In this document: positions 21,426 through 32,043 of the stretch, piece after piece | How the letters are laid out: every line of letters begins with the position of its first letter | How positions within the stretch are numbered: position 1 is the stretch's first letter | Source of the DNA: Galeruca laticollis | Lineage: Eukaryota > Arthropoda > Insecta > Coleoptera > Chrysomelidae | Direction of reading: 5' to 3' | Length of the DNA stretch: 64,000 nt | NCBI GenBank assembly: GCA_963921935.1 | Contig: OY998175.1 | Coordinates: forward strand, 212,366,655 to 212,430,654 | Program-made: the position numbers and the translations under genes | Notes under the pieces: generated by a model | What the model saw: only the letters and a program-made list of their open reading frames with translations | The model's database searches: none | Told to the model about the DNA's origin: nothing

Positions 21426-22118
21426 CAGTGGCGGCTCGTGGTTAATTTTATAGGGGGGTCATTGGTAGAAAAACATCTTTCGCTTTCTACAGTTATCATT
21501 GGTAATGTACATAAAATAGTCAACAATTTTACAGTTTCCGAGAGATTGTTATTAATAAACAATTGCAGCATTGGCACAGGTCCTGAACTCTTATTAAAAT
21601 CGTCGCGTTCATAAATAACTTGAAGTTCAGTCTTTAGTTTTAAGTAATTAATACTAGAAAAGTTTTCTCTTATTGACTTAAGAATGCGATCTGGAAAATT
21701 AATTTTATATTGTTCGAACTGGTCGCTGTAAAATAACTGGGCAATCACTAAATGATCACTGAAACTAAAGCGGTGGTTAATCTCAGAAATTATTATGTCG
21801 CAAACCTCCAAAGCAACTCGGCGCTTCGAGTCTTCATTTTTCCTTGGTCTCTTTGCACCAAGTGTTAAAGAATATGAAGGTGCTTTGGGAAATATTTAAT
21901 TTAATAAAATATGGTCTCTGACTTTTTGAATTGACATTTTAAATGAGTCTATATTTTTTTTCACCAATATCACGTCAATACCATGTTTTTGAAGTTGATT
22001 AAAAAGAACTTCACAATTAGGCATTATTAAATGGAAAAAATTTAGCCAATAAAGGAAATCCACGCTTTGCAAAAAAGTTTTTAATCCTATTGCTTGATTA
22101 TAGTCTATATAGAAAGGA
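21426..22118 (-). pseudogene. hAT transposase, C-terminal half (broken)
   Basis: Read on the minus strand from about 22118 the frame shows YNQAIGLKTFLQSV, FLYWLNFFHLIMPNCEVLFNQ and KVRDHILL, then a stop near 21899. The reading resumes as APSYSLTLGAKRPRKN and runs to the dimerisation signature LPMITVESERCFST. That signature is normally followed by the LKRIKTYLR-type block; here the frame instead runs straight into the terminal inverted repeat (NDPPIKLTTSRHW) and on out of the element to a stop at 21380. So the last part of the hAT dimerisation domain is deleted. Stop plus C-terminal loss make this copy inactive. Confidence 0.8.
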
Positions 22119-22151
22119 CAAGGAGTAATAAATCATTCATTTAAGTAGATT

Positions 22152-22913
22152 TCATAGACGTACTAAAATATATTTTAAGAGGGTATACCGTAAGGTACAT
22201 TTTGTATTGAACGAATGAGTTGCAGCTATGCTAAAGAATATACGATTTAGGTCAGAGGTAACGGGATGTACTAATTTTGATAAAAAGAAGTGATAGAGGT
22301 AGAGGTCATTCGGAAGCAAAAAATGTAGTTCATTATAAAAAAATTCTACAACTTCCTCAGGACTAAGATACATAATACCGAAATGTACTTTTAAGTATTC
22401 GCCAATTACAGAACCTTTCTGTCTGTACTCTTGTACCAAATGAAACTCCCGAATCTTACGAAACCAAGCTTGACAGAGATGAAATTTACAACCAAAAAGA
22501 ATTTGATCTCTGCCAAAACATTCATATATAGCGTTATGAATGCTTAGTTCAAAATCTACAACGACTTCTTTAGGTTGAAAATTTAAGCCTACTTCTTTAC
22601 ATTTTTGTCTTAAAATTAAAAACAAATTTGAATATGTTTGACTTGATTTGTCCGGCAGCAAACAAAAAACAAGAGGTACGTAATAGCCGTTTTTAAAACC
22701 ATGAATGGTTTGGTAAAAAAAAGTTGAACAGTATTTAAAAGTCCCATCCATCAAAATACAATCCGAATTACATAAAAAATTAAGGTTGGAAAAACAGGAG
22801 AACACAATAATTTTAAATACCTGGTCTGCTGTTAATAGAAATTCCTCTTCTCGGTTCGTTCGTAATTGTAATTCACGAACACTATTAAATACTTCTTCCT
22901 GATTTTTAGGCAA
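22152..22913 (-). pseudogene. MULE-type (Mutator-like) transposase fragment
   Basis: A 253-residue open frame on the minus strand. Motifs in order: the first catalytic Asp in ILMDGTFKYCS, a hydrophobic block with YYVPLVFCLLPDKS, the second Asp in EVVVDFELSIHNAI, and GCKFHLCQAWFRKIRE, the conserved Cys/His helix after it. This is the MULE transposase domain, often paired with an FLYWCH zinc finger in arthropods. The N-terminal DNA-binding part is absent, and I see no clear third acidic residue before the frame ends near LRYTLLKY. Upstream in-frame sequence before the Met continues as L then stops, so the fragment is truncated on both sides. Role of the intact family: cut-and-paste transposition. 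Confidence 0.75.
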
Positions 22914-23060
22914 TAGTGTAAGTACATCAACATCCTTCCCCTAATCCCCTAAATATCGATCAAAACAATCAAGATTTCTTCAAAATATTTAATTCAAGAA
23001 ATCTTTGAAACCTTTCAGAAATATACATAATTCTATGGGCCTCCGATTTTATCTATTATA

Positions 23061-25132
23061 AACCCTAATGACTCTAATAGGATTAAACTAAATGGTTGCG
23101 GCACAGTTCGAACATTTCAGTAATCCTCAAATTGATACAAGTCAGGTAAAATTTTATTTTGTGGCAGAGTTCGGATATGCCCGTTTATTCATAATATTTT
23201 TTATTTGTATTACTCCTATATGTAGTGTTTGAGGAATTTTTCTCAGAAATTTTAAATGGCAAGTGGCCTACTGTAATCGGCTTAATACGATTACACCTAT
23301 TTACAGATTATTCGATTATTGAGAGGGATTTTCCAAACAACCCAGTTTTCTTAGAAACATTATCGGGAATATTATTTTAAAAGAAAGTAGGTACATTAAA
23401 TCAGTACTTAGTATTAGTTCTTTGAGTAAAGTTGTATGGTTGTCATAGTATTGTAAACAGTTGGAATATATTTAAAACATTTGTTGAATGTTAATTGTGC
23501 AAGTACCAAACAATGTCGATAAGCCAAGGACCATCTAAACGACCAAAAACAGGTCCATTATCTTTAAATGAAAAAACTCTGATATTGAATTGTTATATAT
23601 CATTGAAAAACAAGGATCCAAGTGCAAGTGTTGATGATATTGTGGAATTAACGGCTGCTATGTTGTGTGTTGCTAAATCAACAATTTATAGATTACTAAA
23701 AGAAAGCAAGAATGGAACTCTTCAACCCCCTAAAACTCCTTCAGGCCGAAAACCAATTGAGATCGATGAGTCATTAAAACAAATACTAAGGCGTAAAATC
23801 CATGGATTTTACTTACGAAAGGAAATTCCAACACTTGACAAAATTATGACATCAGTGCAAGAAGATACGGACTATCCAAAATTCTCCAGAATGACATTAT
23901 GCAAACTTTTGAAAGATGTGGGTTTCAGATATACAAAAGATAATAGAAAATCTCTCTTGATAGATAAACCGGAAATAGTTTTTTGGAGAAGAGACTATTT
24001 AAGAAGCATTCGACATGCCAGAAAACAAAATTTGAAAATCTTCTACTTAGACGAAATATGGATAAATGCTGGATATACAGTTTCCAAATCTTGGCAAGAT
24101 GAAAACATTAAAAGCGGAAGGCAGGCATTCGTGGAAGGTTTGTCGTTAGGTTTGCAGCCACCATCTGGAAAAGGAAAAGACTTATCATTGTCCATGTTGG
24201 AAGTTCTGAAGGTTTTGTTGATGGTGGATTATTAACTTTTATTTCAAAACGCACGGGGGACTATCACGAAGATATGAATGGGGATGTCTTCGAGGAATGG
24301 TTTGTTCAAATGTTGGATCTGATTCCAAAAGGGGCTGTTATTGTTATGGACAACGCAAGTTACCATTCACGGTTACGAGAAGCATTGCCCACAAGTCGTT
24401 GGCGTAAAGCAGAGCTTTTGAAGTGGCTTATTTCGAAAAATATTAAGTTTCCAAAAGATCCACTAAGGAAAGAACTTTACAGAATTGCAAAAATGAACAA
24501 GAATAAATACAAAACCTACATTGTAGAAGAAATGGCTTCTTCTCGTGGTATATCAGTTCTTCGACTTCCCCCTTATCATTGTGAACTTAATCCCATAGAA
24601 TTAATATGGGCTCAGGTAAAGGGGGAAGTTGGAAAAAAAATACTACTTTTAAAATAAACGATGTTGTGAAATTGTTTGAGAGTGCTGTAAGTCATGTGAG
24701 TAAGGAAAATTGCACAAACTGTATCGATCATGTTATCAAAGTAGAGGCAAATATGTGGAAAATTGACAATATTTGTGATGATTTAATCGACCCTATTATT
24801 ATTAATGTCAACAACGATTCTTCCTCTTCCGAGTCGGATATAGAATAAAATGTAAGTAATAAATGTATTCCAATAATTATTTCTTTTCATTTTTTATTAT
24901 ATTATAATTTAAAACGTATTTTTTTCCCAAAATACACACCACTGCATTGCGTTATTGCTTATCTGCTAATCCTTTAACAATGAATAAACCCTAAACTTTG
25001 CTACAACTGAAACAAATACGGGGTCGATCTACCTGGTTTTTAGATTTACAGAAGAAATGTAATTTAAAGTAAGAGATTTATCAAAAATTTCATGGTGCTC
25101 CCTGTAAAGGTTTTGAATACTTAATTAGGGTT
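23061..25132 (+). mobile_element. IS630-Tc1-mariner element, DD82E (Sailor-like)
   Basis: Bounded by TA on both sides (23059-23060 and 25133-25134), the target duplication of this superfamily. The termini are a short inverted repeat: aaccctaat at 23061 and, read inward, aaccctaat from 25132. It carries one + strand transposase gene (23513-24848). The count between the second Asp (MDN) and the Glu (PIELIW) is 82 residues, the spacing that defines the DD82E/Sailor group as I know it. Length 2072 bp. Confidence 0.8.
23513..24848 (+). pseudogene. DD82E transposase with two frameshifts
   Basis: Starts at the ATG 23513 (MSISQGPSKRPK). Residues about 20-65 form a helix-turn-helix (LILNCYISLK to AKSTIYRLLKE), then a second DNA-binding part (LRRKIHGFYLRKEIPTL). 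The catalytic region has Asp in FYLDEIWINAGYT, Asp in VIVMDNASYHS and Glu in ELNPIELIWAQVKG, 82 residues after the second Asp. The C-terminus is acidic and Ser-rich. Two one-base shifts break it: near 24175-24180 (after GKGK) and in a run of A at about 24634-24641 (after VKGEVGKK); the pieces are 23513-24235, 24274-24657 and 24606-24848. Both lie in or beside A-rich runs, so sequencing error is possible, but as read the gene is dead. Role: cut-and-paste at TA sites. Confidence 0.85.
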
Positions 25133-25137
25133 TATTA

Positions 25138-26399
25138 CTCCTCGTACTTTTTGTACATACTATAATTGTGCGAGTCTTCTTCAACCTCAATTATCTTTTC
25201 TATTGAAGCCAGAATATCAGCTTGATACAAAAATACGGTTTCCACACAACGCGTATTAAAATACCAACCTTGTCGGTGCCGCTCTAGGTAAACGTACTTT
25301 AACAAATTCATCGAGAATCGCTGTACGTTTTGGAGATCGACTAAAAAATGTGGAAAGTCCCTGTAAATTTTACAAAAAAAACTTTAACAGTTTTATTCTG
25401 ACTTGCTGCTTTTTGCAGAATTAAATTTAATTGGTGACCATAACAATGAATAAAATTTGCTTGAGGATATCGTTCTTTAATTTTTTTTGTACTCCGCCTA
25501 ATCGACCACTCATAGAAGCTCCGTCATAACTCTGTCCAATTAACTTTTCCGATGTTTTATTAATTTCTAGTACCTCTAATTCTTTAAAAATTATCTCCGA
25601 CAAATGTTCGGCTGTGGCGCCGGTAGGATTTACAAATTTTATAAACCTTTCGTGAACGACACCGGATAAAATGTACCGTATAATAAAAGTCATTTGAGTT
25701 CTGTTCGAGCTATCAGTAGTTTCATCCACCTGGACTGCGATATATTCGACTGACTGAATCTCCAATTTAAGTTGTTCTTGAGCGACCGATAACATTGAAT
25801 CAAGTAATTCATTTTGTACAGATTTAGAAGTACCCTTAAAAACCGTAGCCTTATCCAAGTATTCTTTCAATATTGGATCCAGCTTTGAAACAAAATTTAT
25901 AAGTCCACGAAATATTCCCGGGTTCATAGAAGATTCTGTCTCGTCGTGCCCTCGCAAAGCAAGTTCAAACGCCCCACAAAATTTCACACAGTCAATTATT
26001 TTATTTATAACCGATTGTCTATAAACATTGTCTAATTGAGAACGAATATCCACAGTACCGATTGTAGCAAAACTCATGGCACATTTCATATGGTCTGTCG
26101 ATAAACTATGTTTTTTTATATTCTCTTTTAATTGTTTTAAGTCTTGGACACCGTTTTTACACCATAAAGAATTATTCGAAAAAAGCAGACAAACGAAACA
26201 GTGAAATGCATCACTTACTTCACATTCGCAAATCCAATTAGACAAATCATACATAGACCTGCGAAAATTGCGATGAACTTCTTTATTTTTGTCCTTGCTA
26301 GTCTTTTTAATTTTTAAATCTGGAAGAGGACGACCACCTTCCTTTAGTTTTAATAGTTTTTCAAAATTTAGTTCAAGTTTCGTTCTCAAATTTTGAACC
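25138..26399 (-). pseudogene. hAT transposase, N-terminal half (ZMYM1-like)
   Basis: Minus strand, likely start at the Met at 26399 (MVQNLRTKLELNF). A TTF-type zinc finger follows (SNWICECEVSDAFHCFVCLLF with the later H and C of HSLSTDHMKC), then the long region typical of zinc-finger MYM-type protein 1-like transposases (CVKFCGAFELALRGHDETE), the catalytic-core block YIAVQVDETTDSSNRTQ with its Asp, and LIGQSYDGASMSGRLGG with the second Asp. One frameshift near 25440 leads to a stop, after which the homologous reading continues (SPKRTAILDEFVKV, APTRWYFNTRCVETV) to about 25138, where the inserted segment begins. Intact relatives are cut-and-paste transposases or their domesticated derivatives. 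Confidence 0.85.
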
Positions 26400-26509
26400 A
26401 TATGCACCACAAACATGATAAAAGGCGTAGAATAAAATAACACCAAATAATTAAAACACAAGCCCTCAAAAAAACGAATAAAAAAACAAAATAATAACAA
26501 TAAGAACTT

Positions 26510-27036
26510 ATTACATCAAAACACAAATCTTATTAGACTTCAAAATGATCTCCTTTAAATCAAAATATAGCGCAGCCTGCCAACCCCTCTACTCATCTCT
26601 TTTCTAAGCGTGTAATAATCGAACGACGTAAGTCGATTCATCATGGATATTAACCCGGGCTTTTGACCCAACACATGTAAACTTCGGGCGTGTTTCTTTC
26701 ACGTTACGAAGATTGTCAACGTTCGGCAGATTCCGTCCCCATTTAACGCGTTGAGGTCATCGATGGACACCAGCCCGTTTTGCTATTTTGAATTTCGTAG
26801 AGTTGTAGGTACTCGCTGCGAAGTAACGTTTACACGGTCGTCTTGAAAAACGTTTACATGGGGTCTTGAAATATTTTAGCTAAATTTTATTTATTATTTA
26901 AGAGAAATACTTAGTATTAGTATTTAATACTATACTATATGTATAGGAGGTATATTTTATTTTTTTATATATCTATTTAAATTATTGTTTAATGCGAGGT
27001 CATTGACCCAATGACCTAATGGAGGAGTCGCCACTG
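26510..27036 (-). other. hAT 5' subterminal region
   Basis: Between the transposase start and the right terminal repeat there is about 600 bp of noncoding, more GC-rich DNA with repeated 'cgtttaca' words, plausibly the promoter and subterminal transposase-binding region. Short open frames here are not supported. Confidence 0.5.
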
Positions 27037-27044
27037 AATCTTTC
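27037..27044. repeat. hAT target-site duplication, right copy (aatctttc)
   Basis: Identical to 21418-21425 and immediately outside the right terminal inverted repeat. Confidence 0.92.
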
Positions 27045-27345
27045 TTCCCTTTTCGATACCGATTAGTCCCGATTGGCGTATTCGCCTCGATACGTATAAG
27101 ATTTTGTCTGTGCTCAAAGATACGTAAGCTCACGGAGCACGTGCGTACGTAAACGCAAATTTTCCGTTGCTGCGCATGTGCAATGTTCAAACCCCACGTT
27201 TACGTTTACGCAAAAGGACGTGTTTAATATCTCTATTCTTCTTTCACCTGTTACTTAGTTTTAGGTTAGGTATTCTTCTTTCCTTCTGTTAAGTAGTTTT
27301 AGGTTAGGTATTCTTTCTCTTTTAAGTTGTCCTAGCTCTCAAAGA
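27045..27345. other. Noncoding stretch with a short tandem duplication
   Basis: No gene seen. At about 27248-27330 a unit of roughly 40 bp built on 'agttttaggttaggtattct' occurs twice in tandem. Confidence 0.6.
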
Positions 27346-28590
27346 AATTTTAAATAGAAATCGCCAAACCCATCGCATACCTCATTAACAAAATAATGAA
27401 ATCTGGTGTATGCCCCTCTATACTCAAAGTAGCTGTTATAAAACCACTTCATAAAAAAAGAAAATAATTTGTGATTGAAAATTATAGACCAGTTTCACTT
27501 ATATCCAACATCGCGAAAATTTTTGAAAACGTTCTGAAGAATAGACTAAATGATTATATAAAGAAAAACAACTTGCTATCAGAAAAACAGTTTGGGTTTA
27601 GAGGAGGCAAATCTACCCAAGATGCTATAATAAGCTTAACATCCCAAATTTATAGAGCGATAGATAACGGAAAACCTAGTCTGTGTGTATTTTTAGACCA
27701 ATCCAAGCCTTTCGATACTGTAAGCCATACACAGCTTCTCGAAACCTTGGAAGATATTGGAGTTCGGGGAACAACTTATAATCTTCTAGAAAGCTATCTG
27801 TACCAGAGAAAACAATTTGTACAAATTGAAAATAAAGTTAGTTCAGAAGAGTTAGTTCAATTTGTTATGCCACAAGGCACTGTCCTTGGGCCACTATTAT
27901 TCTCAATATATCTTAACAACTTACTCACCTTGAATAGTACAGGAACTATAATCAGCTTCGCAGATGATACAGTGATTTTGTATGAGGATAAAAATTGGCA
28001 TGACCTGAAAGAAAAAGTGGAAGCTGATATGCCACAAATTATCAATTGGTTTAATCATCAACTATTGACAATAAACTATGAAAAAACTAAATTTATGACT
28101 TTCACGGCTTACAGGATTCATTTACCACATTTCAGCACTCTCAATATACGGAACGGCGAGTGGATTGTTGATGTTTCCAGAACAGATACCATTAAATATT
28201 AGGATGTAACGATATATAGTCATATGAGATGGGACGTTCACACTGAGAACGTGACAAAAACTTTAAGAAGTATGCTGTTCAAATTCAAATATTTGAACAA
28301 ATTACTTGACACTTATCACTTGAGGATCATTTACTTCGCTCTGGTGGAATCTCGTATTCAATATGCTATACTGAGCTGGGGAAGGGTTGCTGCTACTCAC
28401 TTTAAAAAGTTGGAAACGGTGCAGTAACGAATTCTGAAAATTATGTATCGAAAAGAACCAACCTTCTCAAGCAATTTGCTTTTTTTACAAGCAAGAATCT
28501 TCGATGTAAGACAAATATTTCTTAATAACATTCTTAGTCATATACACAAAAACAAAAATCTATTGAATAATATCGATCGACCATGAACAT
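27346..28590 (+). pseudogene. LINE reverse transcriptase remnant
   Basis: Readable from about 27350. RT motifs in order: CPSILKVAVIKPLHKK, ENYRPVSLISNIAKIFE, KQFGFRGGKSTQDAI, the first catalytic Asp in CVFLDQSKPFDTVSH, MPQGTVLGPLLFSIY, and the FADD box (ISFADDTVILYE). The C-terminal part follows in broken frames: MRWDVHTENVTK, VESRIQYAILSWG, RILKIMYRK. Stops at about 27467, 28201, 28425 and 28584 show decay. The palm motif has Phe instead of Tyr in YADD, which is tolerated in many LINEs. Pieces 27471-28202 and 28224-28427 are the longest open parts. Confidence 0.75.
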
Positions 28591-28998
28591 TTCACTAGGA
28601 TAAAAAAGAAATCACGTTAAAACATCTCTGAGTAGTACAAAAATTGGACAACGAAATATATTTTATCTCATTCCAAAAATTTTTAATTTTCTACCCCCTG
28701 AACAAAAAATGAATATAAAGAATATAAATTCTCGTCACATGCTGAAAAAAATAATAAGAAAATATGTTCTTAACTTAAATCGAGATCTGGTTCGATCTCT
28801 TTTTGACTGACAGACTTTTTAAATCTTCATGTTACTATTAATTGTGTTATATGATTCAATGTCGTTTGTCAATTGGAATACTCTACAAAGTGTTTGTTTT
28901 CTATATCTTATTGTTATTGTTTTTTATTTTTGTTGTTAATTTTCTCGAATTTATGAACGACATATGTTGAATGCCTAAGATGGAAATCAACAACGTGA
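27346..28998 (+). mobile_element. 5'-truncated LINE (CR1/Jockey group)
   Basis: A + strand LINE remnant that begins in the RT region and ends in an AT-rich 3' untranslated region after about 28810. No endonuclease or ORF1 is present, as usual for 5' truncation. A diverged second copy of the 3' tail follows at 29060-29210. Target duplications were not found. Confidence 0.7.
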
Positions 28999-29210
28999 AA
29001 GTAAACCTGTTTTACTTTCTGAATATCTGATGTGCTTGGAAAAAATATTGTAAATATTTTGTATTTTATTGTGAATGTTTTATATTTTTTATTGTTAATA
29101 TTCTCTTATTTATATATGAAATATGTTGAATGTCCAAATTATAGAAATCAATATATTAATATAAAAAAGGTGAATTCAAACCTACTTTACATTGTCAATA
29201 TCTATGCAGA
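28899..29210 (+). repeat. Diverged tandem duplication of a LINE 3' tail
   Basis: Two copies of about 140 bp: roughly 28899-29035 and 29060-29210. Shared words include 'atatgttgaatg', 'gaaatcaa', 'aaacct-ctttac' and the T-rich lead-in 'ttattgttaat'. Clear but diverged, by eye. Confidence 0.55.
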
Positions 29211-29230
29211 AAGACTATTGGAAATTTAAA

Positions 29231-29577
29231 TGTGTAAAAACCACGCGCAACTTTAGTTTTAGTGGGAATTCCATGTTTATTTACATGTAAACAACAATTT
29301 TTATGTAAACCATGTAATAACATTTTGATAAATAAACTTATTATTATAATATCAATTAGGTTGAACAGCAATAGAATGTTCTGGATTGCTCGATCGATGA
29401 TTCTGGTAGGTTCGAAATGTCATTTTGGAAGATTGAAAATGAATATATAAGGAGGTGCGACAGTTGGGAAAGAGAGTTGACGACTGTGACGGGAGTGAAG
29501 TTGAACGTTTTAGCGAGATATTGTAAATTGTATTCCTTGCTTGTTAATAAACCAATTCAAGATATCCACTATTGTGT
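29231..29577 (+). other. Possible solo LTR
   Basis: Roughly 345 bp starting TGTGTAAAAACC and ending ...ttgtgttaca, with a TATA-like box (atatataagg near 29441) and an AATAAA (near 29546) in LTR-like order. No flanking direct repeat and no second copy in the window, so it stays a hypothesis. Open frames inside are not supported. Confidence 0.3.
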
Positions 29578-31862
29578 TACAATACTTTCGCAACCTACAA
29601 ATCTCCCTCTTCTGCCGCGACCATAGATGAGCACACATCCCATTCTTACCTCTCTCTTTATATGCATCTCCTAACCTTAACCGGCCACGCGCGGCTAACT
29701 TTCCTTATAAAACATTTATCTCACACAATAAAATCCTACTTACCTCAAAATTAATACTCCACTTTCTTTACATTCCTTATAAAATCATTATCTTTTCCCA
29801 TTCCATTATAAACCATAGTGCGTGCACGCAATCTCCATCAAAGAAACGGCCAACATCCAAATTACAACGTAATATGCAGTAAATCTACAAAAAATTATAA
29901 AAAAATGAAACAACTAAATCATATATATTCATGCAAAGTTCTTAATTGGCGTGTAGTGAAAAAAGTACTAAATAGCATAATAAAATGAGTGATAAGTGAA
30001 TACATGTTTAATTGCATTACAACTCCTAAAAAACTGCAGTCTAAAATATTTCAAATGTAACTCGGTATGAAGAACCAGCAAATACCTCTTTAAAAAACTA
30101 GTCATATTATTAAATAAAGCACTAGTTCCCGATCAGCAGAGTTAAATAAACTAAGAAAATAGAATTTTTGTTTTGTTTACTTGAAAATGTGCAAATTTTC
30201 TGTTTTATGAGCGAAATACTTCTCTAATCAATATTATATTCAGAGTTACCAGCAACTGCCATTATTTTTTATAAACAATTAGTTGAACCCGACAGACGTT
30301 GTCCTGCCAAACATTGAACAATGTTTGTTATATTTCAAGCTACTCACTAATCCCTGTCACAAATACTATTTGTTATTATTATTGATGTTGTTATTCAACG
30401 TTTGAAGATATTTTAACTACGTATCTATAAAAGAAAGAATTGTAAGTAGGTACTCTTTTGCGGTCAAATTTAAAATTTAGTAATTATTATGATTGAAATC
30501 ACTCACTAATTACAATTCAGTCACAATCGCTATTTGTTTTGATGGAACTTACCAATTACCTACTTTTTCCACATCCGTTACTAAAACTGCATTTTAAACA
30601 CGGGGTTGACATGCAGAAAACGACTTAAAAAACAAGTGCTTAAAATGCGAAAAGTCACATCTCGTTTATCATTTGTTTTTTAAACGTCACATCAACTATA
30701 TATTCCGTATATACTCGGAACTTACCATAATTGGTTAGCGTGTATCAGTCTGGTTTTCTTGGTTACTGGGTGACCTCCAAAGATTTACGGAACGATTGTC
30801 AAATGTCAATGGTCAGTTGTTATACAATTTCGAATTTCGTATCAGCCACAAACCACGTAGTATGAGGAATCAGCCTCAGCGATAAACAAACAAGTGCTTC
30901 TTTTTTATTCCATTGTTCTTATATTATATCAAGACCCATTCATTTAGAAGAAATGGACGAGGCAGCTGCGTATTTCTTTTTGAATATGGTAGATTGTACA
31001 TAATTATCTGTTCTTCTACAATTAGATCTATTGTCCCTCTTCTAGTTTTGCAATGCTCACACGTAAAGTTCGTCACCCTAGAGAACAAAATGAAAATAGA
31101 GTATATTGCAAAGACTTGTTCGGTTATTTTTATAACAGTTTTGTACTTACTGCATCCATCTTAGAAATAAAAAACAAATGTGATTTTTCTGTGAAAATAA
31201 CAACAAAAATCAATTTGGCTGGAGGATGAATGTCCGTATATAAAGGTTATCTATGGATATGACATAAAAATACCAAAACAACCTACTCGAATCGTTGGTT
31301 GTACTGGTGACATATAAATGACCGAATTTTCAGGCAACCGCGTTCCATAAATCGAATATATTTCAGCGGGTGTGTATTTACGGAATACAAAAATTGGAAC
31401 CGAAGCAACCGAGATGATTTACAGAATATACTGCAATTGTATCTTTTGTATGTTAAATTTAATGTTTCGTGATAATTTTGTTGTTCTGTGTCATTTGATT
31501 TGTCAGTCAGCCATCGTCCGTCATGTTATGAATATAATAAAAATATAATATAATTTTCTCATTCCTGCGGGCGAAGAAAAAGTATAGTAAGCACCTCGTG
31601 TCAAAAACGTCTTTAGTCACTCGTTTCACAAAGCACTAGTTCCGCTTCGCATCATTCGTGCCTAGTAAACCTCGTGACTAAAGTAACCATTTAGACACTT
31701 GGTACTTAATATACTATTAACAACCACTATCCAAAACACGCTTTTCTACACTAATTTTTATAAGCTGAGTATCCCTTGATATCCGTTGGAAAAGTAATAC
31801 TTAAGAATGGTAAAAGTACATGTTATGGCACTTTTCCCCACGGAAATGTCAATTTTGCTTGG
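29578..31862. other. Intergenic stretch without recognised genes
   Basis: Short open frames show no recognisable domains or start contexts. A short inverted repeat (ctttagtcac near 31611 and gtgactaaag near 31674) lies in a GC-richer patch. Otherwise nothing I can name. Confidence 0.5.
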
Positions 31863-31930
31863 CAGTCTAACATTATCTTTACAGTGAATTTTGTTGACAT
31901 ACACTAATATTACAATTATAAAAAAAGACG
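31863..31930. repeat. Direct repeat, left copy (partner 33441-33525)
   Basis: Both copies share 'tctaacattatctt', 'agtgaat', 'gttga', 'taatatt' in order and an A-run. They flank the 40-bp minisatellite, so a larger block was duplicated before or with its expansion. Confidence 0.65.
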
Positions 31931-32043
31931 TGTGGCACTCGGAGACCGCCGCGGTAAAGCTATTGCATAGAGTTTTACACTTTGACGTTCACAATTTCTT
32001 TTTCTTTTTAGCACTTTTTTTAGCATTAGAAGTTTCACTTTCA

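Larger units (their letters stand above)
22119..25145. mobile_element. Inserted segment with a MULE-type transposase, itself interrupted
   Basis: This segment separates the two halves of the hAT transposase. Its outer edges carry a short inverted match: ggagtaata at 22120 on the + strand and its complement at 25131-25141 after removing the nested element and one TA. That may be the terminal repeat of the segment, but no direct target duplication could be found, so exact ends are uncertain. It contains a minus-strand MULE transposase fragment and, at 23061-25132, a plus-strand Tc1/mariner-superfamily element. Confidence 0.55.
21426..27036 (-). mobile_element. hAT DNA transposon (ZMYM1-like), with two nested insertions
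   Basis: Terminal inverted repeats: left CAGTGGCGGCTCGTGG at 21426 and right end, read inward, CAGTGGCGACTCCTCC at 27036. The match CAGTGGCG-CTC-T continues imperfectly inward. Both ends are flanked by the same 8-bp aatctttc. Inside, on the minus strand, is a hAT transposase of the zinc-finger MYM-type 1-like kind, split in two by a 3-kb segment (about 22119-25145) holding a MULE-type transposase and a Tc1/mariner-type element. Total 5611 bp. Confidence 0.9.

Noticed and set aside
23061..23070. Telomere-like ccctaa/ttaggg words at the DD82E element ends
   Set aside because: Single words at the terminal repeats, not an array; most insects use TTAGG anyway.
30730..30780. tRNA-like or SINE promoter boxes near ggttagcgtgtatcagtc
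   Set aside because: A and B boxes do not fit at the right spacing and no cloverleaf could be drawn.
29578..31862. Several 60-85-codon frames
   Set aside because: Length expected by chance in this DNA; hydrophobic AT-codon content only, no recognisable family.
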